A stretch of DNA of 64,000 nucleotides. Origin: Arthrospira sp. PCC 9108 (GTDB lineage: Bacteria > Cyanobacteriota > Cyanobacteriia > Cyanobacteriales > Microcoleaceae). The translations under genes and the position numbers were made by a program. Below are positions 38,901 through 49,872 of the stretch, piece after piece. The notes beneath the pieces were generated by a model. That model searched no databases, was not told the origin of the DNA, and worked only from the letters and a program-made list of their open reading frames with translations. Each line of letters begins with the position of its first letter. Position 1 is the first letter of the stretch. Location: contig CP066886.1 of NCBI GenBank assembly GCA_016745315.1, positions 6,634,501 through 6,698,500 on the forward strand, given 5' to 3'.

Positions 38901-41900
38901 CAGAGACTCTCGGAAACTTCCGATTTGGGAGACGTAAATAATGCGATCGCCTCTCACGATTCCCCCTCAATTCAACGAATCTCTCGAAACTTCCGATTCG
39001 GGAGATGTAAATAATGCGATCGCTTCTGATGATTCCACAATTCAAAGACTCTCGGAAACCTCGGATTCGGTGGGTGTCAATAATGCGATCGCCTCTACTC
39101 ACGATTCCCCCTCAATTCAAAGACTTTCGGAAACCTCAGATTCATCTCCTCCCATTCAGAGACTCTCGGAAACTTCCGATTTGGGAGATGTAAATAATGC
39201 GATCGCCTCTCACGATTCCCCCTCAATTCAACGACTCTCCGGAAACCTCAGATTCGTCTCCCATTCAGAGACTCTCGGAAACCTCAGATTCGGGAGACGT
39301 AAATAATGCGATCGCCTCTACTCACGATTCCCCCTCAATTCAACGACTCTCGGAAACCTCAGATTCGTCTCCCATTCAGAGACTCTCGGAAACCTCAGAT
39401 TCGGGAGATGTAAATAATGCGATCGCCTCTACTTACGATTCCCCCTCAATTCAACGAATCTCGGAAACTTCCGATTCGGGAGATGTAAATAATGCGATCG
39501 CTTCTGATGATTCCACAATTCAAAGACTCTCGGAAACCTCGGATTCGGTGGGTGTCAATAATGCGATCGCCTCTACTCACGATTCCCCCTCAATTCAAAG
39601 ACTTTCGGAAACCTCAGATTCATCTCCTCCCATTCAGAGACTCTCGGAAACTTCCGATTTGGGAGATGTAAATAATGCGATCGCCTCTCACGATTCCCCC
39701 TCAATTCAACGACTCTCGGAAACCTCAGATTCGTCTCCCATTCAGAGACTCTCGGAAACCTCAGATTCGGGAGACGTAAATAATGCGATCGCCTCTACTC
39801 ACGATTCCCCCTCAATTCAACGACTCTCGGAAACCTCAGATTCGTCTCCCATTCAGAGACTCTCGGAAACCTCAGATTCGGGAGATGTAAATAATGCGAT
39901 CGCCTCTACTTACGATTCCCCCTCAATTCAACGAATCTCGGAAACTTCCGATTCGGGAGATGTAAATAATGCGATCGCTTCTGATGATTCCACAATTCAA
40001 AGACTCTCGGAAACCTCGGATTCGGTGGGTGTCAATAATGCGATCGCCTCTACTCACGATTCCCCCTCAATTCAAAGACTTTCGGAAACCTCAGATTCAT
40101 CTCCTCCCATTCAGAGACTCTCGGAAACTTCCGATTTGGGAGATGTAAATAATGCGATCGCCTCTCACGATTCCCCCTCAATTCAACGACTCTCGGAAAC
40201 CTCAGATTCGTCTCCCATTCAGAGACTCTCGGAAACCTCAGATTCGGGAGACGTAAATAATGCGATCGCCTCTACTCACGATTCCCCCTCAATTCAACGA
40301 CTCTCGGAAACCTCAGATTCGTCTCCCATTCAGAGACTCTCGGAAACCTCAGATTCGGGAGATGTAAATAATGCGATCGCCTCTACTTACGATTCCCCCT
40401 CAATTCAACGAATCTCGGAAACTTCCGATTCGGGAGATGTAAATAATGCGATCGCTTCTGATGATTCCACAATTCAAAGACTCTCGGAAACCTCGGATTC
40501 GGTGGGTGTCAATAATGCGATCGCCTCTACTCACGATTCCCCCTCAATTCAGAGACTCTCGGAAACCTCAGATTCATCTCCTCCCATTCAGAGACTCTCG
40601 GAAACTTCCGATTTGGGAGATGTAAATAATGCGATCGCCTCTCACGATTCCCCCTCAATTCAACGACTCTCGGAAACCTCAGATTCGTCTCCCATTCAGA
40701 GACTCTCGGAAACCTCAGATTCGGGAGACGTAAATAATGCGATCGCCTCTACTCACGATTCCCCCTCAATTCAACGACTCTCGGAAACCTCAGATTCGGG
40801 AGATATAAATAATGCGATCGCTTCTGATGATTCCACAATTCAAAGACTCTCGGAAACCTCAGATTCGGGAGACGTAAATAATGCGATCGCCTCTCATGAT
40901 TCCCCAATTCAGAGATTCTCCGAAACCCCGGATTCGGAAGATGTAAATAATGCGATCGCTTCTGATGATTCCACAATTCAAAGACTCTCGGAAACCTCGG
41001 ATTCGGTGGGTGTCAATAATGCGATCGCCTCTACTCACGATTCCCCCTCAATTCAAAGACTTTCGGAAACCTCAGATTCATCTCCTCCCATTCAGAGACT
41101 CTCGGAAACTTCCGATTTGGGAGACGTAAATAATGCGATCGCCTCTCACGATTCCCCCTCAATTCAACGACTCTCGGAAACCTCAGATTCGTCTCCCATT
41201 CAGAGACTCTCGGAAACCTCAGATTCGGGAGACGTAAATAATGCGATCGCCTCTCACGATTCCCCCTCAATTCAACGACTCTCGGAAACCTCAGATTCGT
41301 CTCCCATTCAGAGACTCTCGCGAAACCTCAGATTCGGGAGACGTAAATAATGCGATCGCCTCTACTCACGATTCCCCCCTCAATTCAACGACTCTCGGAA
41401 ACCTCAGATTCGTCTCCCATTCAGAGACTCTCGGAAACCTCAGATTCGGGAGATGTAAATAATGCGATCGCCTCTACTTACGATTCCCCCTCAATTCAAC
41501 GAATCTCGGAAACTTCCGATTCGGGAGATGTAAATAATGCGATCGCTTCTGATGATTCCACAATTCAAAGACTCTCGGAAACCTCGGATTCGGTGGGTGT
41601 CAATAATGCGATCGCCTCTACTCACGATTCCCCCTCAATTCAAAGACTTTCGGAAACCTCAGATTCATCTCCTCCCATTCAGAGACTCTCGGAAACTTCC
41701 GATTTGGGAGATGTAAATAATGCGATCGCCTCTCACGATTCCCCCTCAATTCAACGACTCTCGGAAACCTCAGATTCGTCTCCCATTCAGAGACTCTCGG
41801 AAACCTCAGATTCGGGAGATGTAAATAATGCGATCGCCTCTACTTACGATTCCCCCTCAATTCAACGAATCTCGGAAACTTCCGATTCGGGAGATGTAAA

Positions 41901-44900
41901 TAATGCGATCGCTTCTGATGATTCCACAATTCAAAGACTCTCGGAAACCTCGGATTCGGTGGGTGTCAATAATGCGATCGCCTCTACTCACGATTCCCCC
42001 TCAATTCAGAGACTCTCGGAAACCTCAGATTCATCTCCTCCCATTCAGAGACTCTCGGAAACTTCCGATTTGGGAGATGTAAATAATGCGATCGCCTCTG
42101 ATGATTCACCCTCAATTCAGAGACTCTCGGAAACCTCGGATTCGGGAGATATAAATAATGCGATCGCCTCTACTCATGATTCCCCTTCAATTCAACGAAT
42201 CTCGGAAACCTCAGATTCATCTCCAATTCAGAGACTCTCCGAAATCTCGGATTCAGGAGACGTAAATAATCATCGATCGCCTCTACTCTAACGATTCCCC
42301 CTCAATTCAGAGACTCTCGGAAACCTCGGATTCATCCCCAATTCAGAGATTCTCCGAAACCTCAGATTCATCCCCAATTCAACGACTCTCGGAAACCTCA
42401 GATTCGGGAGATGTAAATAATGCGATCGCCTCTACTTACGATTCCCCCTCAATTCAACGAATCTCGGAAACTTCCGATTCGGGAGATGTAAATAATGCGA
42501 TCGCCTCTGATGATTCACCCTCAATTCAGAGACTCTCGGAAACCTCGGATTCGGGAGATATAAATAATGCGATCGCCTCTACTCATGATTCCCCTTCAAT
42601 TCAACGAATCTCGGAAACCTCAGATTCATCTCCAATTCAGAGACTCTCCGAAATCTCGGATTCAGGAGACGTAAATAATGCGATCGCCTCTACTCACGAT
42701 TCCCCCTCAATTCAGAGACTCTCGGAAACCTCGGATTCATCCCCAATTCAGAGATTCTCCGAAACCTCAGATTCATCCCCAATTCAACGACTCTCGGAAA
42801 CCTCAGATTCGGGAGATGTAAATAATGCGATCGCCTCTACTTACGATTCCCCCTCAATTCAACGAATCTCGGAAACTTCCGATTCGGGAGATGTAAATAA
42901 TGCGATCGCTTCTGATGATTCCACAATTCAAAGACTCTCGGAAACCTCGGATTCGGTGGGTGTCAATAATGCGATCGCCTCTACTCACGATTCCCCCTCA
43001 ATTCAAAGACTTTCGGAAACCTCAGATTCATCTCCTCCCATTCAGAGACTCTCGGAAACTTCCGATTTGGGAGACGTAAATAATGCGATCGCCTCTCACG
43101 ATTCCCCCTCAATTCAACGACTCTCGGAAACCTCAGATTCGTCTCCCATTCAGAGACTCTCGGAAACCTCAGATTCGGGAGACGTAAATAATGCGATCGC
43201 CTCTCACGATTCCCCCTCAATTCAACGACTCTTCGGAAACCTCAGATTCGTCTCCCATTCAGAGACTCTCGGAAACCTCAGATTCGGGAGATGTAAATAA
43301 TGCGATCGCCTCTACTCACGATTCCCCCTCAATTCAACGACTCTCGGAAACCTCCAGATTCGGGAGATATAAATAATGCGATCGCTTCTGATGATTCCAC
43401 AATTCAAAGACTCTCGGAAACCTCAGATTCGGGAGACGTAAATAATGCGATCGCCTCTACTCACGATTCCCCCTCAATTCAGAGACTCTCGGAAACCTCA
43501 GATTCATCTCCTCCCATTCAGAGACTCTCGGAAACTTCCGATTTGGGAGATGTAAATAATGCGATCGCCTCTGATGATTCACCCTCAATTCAGAGACTCT
43601 CGGAAACCTCGGATTCGGGAGATATAAATAATGCGATCGCCTCTACTCATGATTCCCCTTCAATTCAACGAATCTCGGAAACCTCAGATTCATCTCCAAT
43701 TCAGAGACTCTCCGAAATCTCGGATTCAGGAGACGTAAATAATGCGATCGCCTCTGATGATTCACCCTCAATTCAGAGACTCTCGGAAACCTCGGATTCG
43801 GGAGATATAAATAATGCGATCGCTTCTGATGATTCCACAATTCAAAGACTCTCGGAAACCTCGGATTCGGTGGGTGTCAATAATGCGATCGCCTCTGATG
43901 ATTCCCCTTCAATTCAGAGACTCTCGGAAACTTCCGATTCGGGAGACGTAAATAATGCGATCGCCTCTGATGATTCCACAATTCAAAGACTCTCGGAAAC
44001 CTCGGATTCGGTGGGTGTCAATAATGCGATCGCCTCTGATGATTCCCCTTCAATTCAGAGACTCTCGGAAACTTCCGATTCGGGAGACGTAAATAATGCG
44101 ATCGCCTCTGATGATTCCCCTTCAATTCAGAGACTCTCGGAAACTTCCGATTCGGGAGACGTAAATAATGCGATCGCCTCTGATGATTCCCCTTCAATTC
44201 AGAGACTCTCGGAAACTTCCGATTTGGGAGATGTAAATAATGCGATCGCCTCTGATGATTCCCCCTCAATTCAACGACTCTCGGAAACCTCAGATTATTC
44301 ATCTCCTCCCATTCAGAGAGTCTCGGAAACCTCAGATTCGGGAGATATAAATAATGCGATCGCTTCTGATGATTCCACAATTCAGAGACTCTCGGAAACC
44401 TCAGATTCGGGAGACGTAAATAATGCGATCGCCTCTACTCACGATTCCCCCTCAATTCAGAGACTCTCGGAAACCTCAGATTCGGGAGACGTAAATAATG
44501 CGATCGCCTCTCACGATTCCCCCTCAATTCAACGACTCTCGGAAACCTCAGATTCGTCTCCCATTCAGAGACTCTCGGAAACCTCAGATTCGGGAGATGT
44601 AAATAATGCGATCGCCTCTACTCACGATTCCCCCTCAATTCAACGACTCTCGGAAACCTCAGATTCGGGAGATATAAATAATGCGATCGCTTCTGATGAT
44701 TCCACAATTCAAAGACTCTCGGAAACCTCAGATTCGGGAGACGTAAATAATGCGATCGCCTCTACTCACGATTCCCCCTCAATTCAGAGACTCTCGGAAA
44801 CCTCAGATTCATCTCCTCCCATTCAGAGACTCTCGGAAACTTCCGATTTGGGAGATGTAAATAATGCGATCGCCTCTCACGATTCCCCCTCAATTCAACG

Positions 44901-47900
44901 ACTCTCGGAAACCTCAGATTCGTCTCCCATTCAGAGACTCTCGGAAACCTCAGATTCGGGAGACGTAAATAATGCGATCGCCTCTACTCACGATTCCCCC
45001 TCAATTCAACGACTCTCGGAAACCTCAGATTCGTCTCCCATTCAGAGACTCTCGGAAACCTCAGATTCGGGAGATGTAAATAATGCGATCGCCTCTACTT
45101 ACGATTCCCCCTCAATTCAACGAATCTCGGAAACTTCCGATTCGGGAGATGTAAATAATGCGATCGCTTCTGATGATTCCACAATTCAAAGACTCTCGGA
45201 AACCTCGGATTCGGTGGGTGTCAATAATGCGATCGCCTCTACTCACGATTCCCCCTCAATTCAGAGACTCTCGGAAACCTCGGATTCATCCCCAATTCAG
45301 AGATTCTCCGAAACCTCAGATTCATCCCCAATTCAACGACTCTCGGAAACCTCAGATTCGGGAGATGTAAATAATGCGATCGCCTCTACTCACGATTCCC
45401 CCTCAATTCAGAGACTCTCGGAAACCTCGGATTCATCCCCAATTCAGAGATTCTCCGAAACCTCAGATTCATCCCCAATTCAACGACTCTCGGAAACCTC
45501 AGATTCGGGAGATGTAAATAATGCGATCGCCTCTACTCATGATTCACCCTCAATTCAGAGACTCTCGGAAACCTCGGATTCGGGAGATATAAATAATGCG
45601 ATCGCCTCTAATCATGATTCACCTTCAATTCAGAGGTTATCGGAAACTTCCGATTTAGGAGATGTAAATAATGCGATCGCCTCTAATGATTCCCCCTTAA
45701 TTCAACGAATCTCGGAAACCTCAGATTCATCTACAATTCAGAAACTCCCCGAAACCTCGGATTCATCCCCTCCCATTCAGAAACTCCCCGAAACTTCCGA
45801 TTTGGGAGATGTCAATAATGCGATCGCCTCTACTCACGATTCACCCTCAATTCAACGAATCTCGGAAACCTCAGATTCGGGAGACGTAAATAATGCGATC
45901 GCCTCTGATGATTCCCCTTCAATTCAACGACTCTCGGAAATCTCGGATTCAGGAGATGTAAATGATGCGATCGCTTCTGATGATTCCACAATTCAAAGAC
46001 TCTCGGAAACCTCGGATTCGGTGGGTGTCAATAATGCGATCGCCTCTGATGATTCCCCTTCAATTCAACGAATCTCGGAAACCTCAGATTCGGGAGACGT
46101 AAATAATGCGATCGCCTCTCACGATTCCCCCCTCAATTCAACGAATCTCGGAAACTTCCGATTTGGGAGACGTAAATAATGCGATCGCCTCTACTCACGA
46201 TTCACCCTCAATTCAACGAATCTCGGAAACTTCCGATTCGGGAGATGTAAATAATGCGATCGCCTCTACTCACGATTCCCCCTCAATTCAGAGACTCTCG
46301 GAAACCTCGGATTCATCCCCAATTCAGAGATTCTCCGAAACCTCAGATTCATCCCCAATTCAACGACTCTCGGAAACCTCAGATTCGGGAGATGTAAATA
46401 ATGCGATCGCCTCTACTCATGATTCACCCTCAATTCAGAGACTCTCGGAAACCTCGGATTCGGGAGATATAAATAATGCGATCGCCTCTAATCATGATTC
46501 ACCTTCAATTCAGAGGTTATCGGAAACTTCCGATTTAGGAGATGTAAATAATGCGATCGCCTCTAATGATTCCCCCTTAATTCAACGAATCTCGGAAACC
46601 TCAGATTCATCTACAATTCAGAAACTCCCCGAAACCTCGGATTCATCCCCTCCCATTCAGAAACTCCCCGAAACTTCCGATTTGGGAGATGTCAATAATC
46701 ACGATCGCCTCTACTCACGATTCACCCTCAATTCAACGAATCTCGGAAACCTCAGATTCGGGAGACGTAAATAATGCGATCGCCTCTGATGATTCCCCTT
46801 CAATTCAACGACTCTCGGAAATCTCGGATTCAGGAGATGTAAATGATGCGATCGCTTCTGATGATTCCACAATTCAAAGACTCTCGGAAACCTCGGATTC
46901 GGTGGGTGTCAATAATGCGATCGCCTCTGATGATTCCCCTTCAATTCAACGAATCTCGGAAACCTCAGATTCGGGAGACGTAAATAATGCGATCGCCTCT
47001 CACGATTCCCCCTCAATTCAACGAATCTCGGAAACTTCCGATTTGGGAGACGTAAATAATGCGATCGCCTCTACTCACGATTCCCCCTCAATTCAAAGAC
47101 TTTCGGAAACCTCAGATTCATCTCCTCCCATTCAGAGACTCTCGGAAACTTCCGATTTGGGAGACGTAAATAATGCGATCGCCTCTCACGATTCCCCCTC
47201 AATTCAACGACTCTCGGAAACCTCAGATTCGTCTCCCATTCAGAGACTCTCGGAAACCTCAGATTCGGGAGACGTAAATAATGCGATCGCCTCTCACGAT
47301 TCCCCCTCAATTCAACGACTCTCGGAAACCTCAGATTCGTCTCCCATTCAGAGACTCTCGGAAACCTCAGATTCGGGAGATGTAAATAATGCGATCGCCT
47401 CTACTCACGATTCCCCCTCAATTCAACGACTCTCGGAAACCTCAGATTCGGGAGATATAAATAATGCGATCGCTTCTGATGATTCCACAATTCAAAGACT
47501 CTCGGAAACCTCAGATTCGGGAGACGTAAATAATGCGATCGCCTCTACTCATGATTCACCCTCAATTCAGAGACTCTCGGAAACCTCGGATTCGGGAGAT
47601 ATAAATAATGCGATCGCCTCTAATCATGATTCACCTTCAATTCAGAGGTTATCGGAAACTTCCGATTTAGGAGATGTAAATAATGCGATCGCCTCTAATG
47701 ATTCCCCCTTAATTCAACGAATCTCGGAAACCTCAGATTCATCTACAATTCAGAAACTCCCCGAAACCTCGGATTCATCCCCTCCCATTCAGAAACTCCC
47801 CGAAACTTCCGATTTGGGAGATGTCAATAATGCGATCGCCTCTACTCACGATTCCCCCTCAATTCAGAGACTCCCCGAAACCTCAGATTGGGGAGATGTA

Positions 47901-48839
47901 AATAATGCGATCGCCTCTCATGATTTACCCTCAATTCAACGACTCTCGGAAACCTCAGATTCATCTCCAATTCAGAGACTCTCGGAAACTTCCGATTCGG
48001 GAGATGTAAATAATGCGATCGCCTCTGATGATTCCCCCTCAATTCAACGACTTTCCGAAACTTCGGATTCATCTCCCATTCAGAGACCATCGGAAACCTC
48101 GGATTCGGGAGATGTAAATGATGGGATATCTGAAAATGATTCATCATCTATTCAACGAGAAGCTGAATTATTATCAAGTATTTCTACTAGAAATATAACG
48201 GTTAAAGAAATGCTTTTAAATGGCAATATTCCCGAAATTCAAAGATTTTTTAAAAATAAATTTATAACAAAAAATAATGAGGCTTCAAATCATCAAAATT
48301 TTAATAAAAATAACCCCAAAAATAGTGATTTTAACGAGAAAAATTTAGTCTCTCACAATCCATACAATATTCACAACATAAATAATCAAAAAAATTCCAG
48401 GTTAAATCAATTCAAAAATAACCAAAATACAAATGTTAGTTTCCCGCAAAATCCATATATTCCAGATAGTCTTCAGGTAAGTTCCAAGGGTAATATTTTG
48501 TCTTCTCAATTTTACAATAAACCATCTAATATCAAAGAAATTATGCAAAAAACTATTCAAGATAGAGCCAGATTAAAGCAGACAATTTCATCCCAAAAGT
48601 CTCAGCAAGTCGAATCATTAAGGGAGCAAGATATTTATGAATTAGAGGAAAATATAAAAGCCAAAGCCACAACTGATGATGACCATAATCAACCAGAATC
48701 TAAATCAGAAGAAGAAGTTGTAACATCTGAACAACTAGAAGCACTAGCTATAGAAATATATAGATTTATTTGTCAGCGATTTCAAGTGGAAAGAGAGCGT
48801 TATGGTTCCCATAGGTCTTCTGGACGTTTTCCGTGGTAA
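29945..48839 (+). CDS. Giant repeat-rich CIS protein, 17 apparent frame breaks
   Basis: A unique N-terminus (29945 to about 30550) and a unique Asn/Lys-rich C-terminus (about 48130 to 48839) frame roughly 17.5 kb of repeats. Each unit contains SIQRLSETSD followed by SGDVNNAIAS-type or SSPIQR-type segments, with variable D/H/N/T residues. The C-terminus ends with LEALAIEIYRFICQRFQVER, a helix that I associate with the protein between Afp5- and Afp7-like genes in related loci. The frame breaks about 17 times between 33.4 and 46.7 kb through small indels. I counted the net as +19, and removing 19 bases leaves exactly 6,292 codons including stop. The repeats are Ser/Asp/Glu-rich and probably disordered. 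Function is unknown; a tether, cage or scaffold near the hub is possible. Confidence 0.75.
30551..48125. repeat. About 17.5 kb of in-frame HIP1-bearing tandem repeats
   Basis: Modules of 36-75 bp, in lengths that are multiples of three, alternate in several arrangements: SSPIQRLSETSD (short), SGDVNNAIAS (with AATAATGCGATCGCCTCT, carrying HIP1), and variants with DDS, HDS, NDS, THDS or TYDS. I estimate on the order of 300 SETSD-type units from the length. Many blocks of several hundred bases are nearly identical. No spacers of unique sequence exist, so this is not a CRISPR array. The minus strand is also open in places (RRSHYLRLPN shadows) only because the unit is repeated. Confidence 0.95.
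39307..40737 (+). repeat. Higher-order repeat: three 477-bp super-units
   Basis: The same junction (TGCGATCGCCTCTACTCACG followed by TTCAACG-type context) begins at 39307, 39784, 40261 and 40738, exactly 477 bp (159 codons) apart. The intervening blocks have the same order of module variants and are almost identical. This shows recent duplication of long multi-module blocks, not only of single units. Confidence 0.85.
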
Positions 48840-49011
48840 TTCAAGATATTTAAGGATTGATGAAAATATAAAGAAAAGTTAAATTTTTATGTAATTAATC
48901 AATAATAGTGGTATAGTGGAATTATTTATCATAAAAAATATACCTAATTACAGGCATAAAGACTGATGATAAATCATCTTGATTATCGTGGAATTAGAAA
49001 AGGGGTGAATT

Positions 49012-49854
49012 ATGACACAAGGGAATTCATGGCTCAGTAATTTGGCTAAGGATGTCGCGACAAGTACAGCCGATATTGCTTTGCTTAAAGGAGCAGCTAT
49101 ATATGACAAAACTCGAGATCAGCAGTATTTATCCTTAGAGCGAAAAAAAGAGGATGCAGCCAGTTCTCTTTATCAAAGGTCTGAGTTCAAAAGTGGGAAA
49201 CTGGTCAAAGCTGCTCTGATTCCGAGAAGTGGAGAAGGCGCTAATATTATCCGGTTTCAATTTAACCCTACAGACTTGCAGTTAAGTAGGTCTGTTTCGA
49301 TTGAAGATATCAAGGGAGCGCGGACAAGTAGAGGTTTACCGAAGGTGAACTTTGGTTTTGTAGAACCCTACCAATTGACGTTAACTGATCTGGTGTTCGA
49401 TACCTATGAAACTGGTGAAAATGTATTGAATCAAATCAAGCCTATTCTGGATGCTGTAGACTTTAGTTCCTTTAAAGATCCATTTGCGAAAGAACAAGGT
49501 TACAGTGAAAGATTGGTCAAAGCTAGTGTTACTAATACTGTAATTCAATCGGCTGTATCTAGCCTGTCTAGTAACTTGTTAGGGGTGAATGCGAATGCCA
49601 TGGAATTGGCGGAATATGGTGGGGGAGATATTGCAACACAAGCCCTAGAGCTGCGACGACCCCCGGTTTATTACTTAATTTGGGGGGATAAAAATTATAT
49701 GCGTTGTATGGTGGAAAGTTTAGATTATAAATTGACGATGTTTAAACCAGATGGTACACCAGTACGCGCCCGAGTGACGATTAAGCTGAAAGAAGTGGAT
49801 CTGGGGGTTGCCGATCGCAGTTTTAGTGAGCGTCGTAAAATTATCAGTAAATAA
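49012..49854 (+). CDS. CIS tube/hub linker protein (Afp7-like)
   Basis: A protein of 280 residues. The central part has the family pattern IRFQFNPTDLQLSRSVSIED, FVEPYQLTLTDLVFDTYE, then YYLIWGDKNYMRCMVESLDY and PVRARVTIKLKEVDLG. This is the N-terminal domain of the CIS tube protein family that connects tube rings to the VgrG hub. No LysM domain is visible at the C-terminus, which ends soon after (SERRKIISK); Afp7 normally carries one, so this copy is the short form. It is followed after 18 bp by the spike gene. Confidence 0.85.
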   Translation: MTQGNSWLSNLAKDVATSTADIALLKGAAIYDKTRDQQYLSLERKKEDAASSLYQRSEFKSGKLVKAALIPRSGEGANIIRFQFNPTDLQLSRSVSIEDIKGARTSRGLPKVNFGFVEPYQLTLTDLVFDTYETGENVLNQIKPILDAVDFSSFKDPFAKEQGYSERLVKASVTNTVIQSAVSSLSSNLLGVNANAMELAEYGGGDIATQALELRRPPVYYLIWGDKNYMRCMVESLDYKLTMFKPDGTPVRARVTIKLKEVDLGVADRSFSERRKIISK

Positions 49855-49872
49855 TAACATATCATTGTAGTC

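Noticed and set aside
30551..48125. CRISPR array
   Set aside because: All units are coding modules with no unique spacers, variable unit length in multiples of three and no cas gene nearby.
30867..48147. Minus-strand frames rich in RRSHYLRLPN in the giant repeat
   Set aside because: They are the antisense reading of the SETSD units and break at every change of module; no start signals or unique ends exist.
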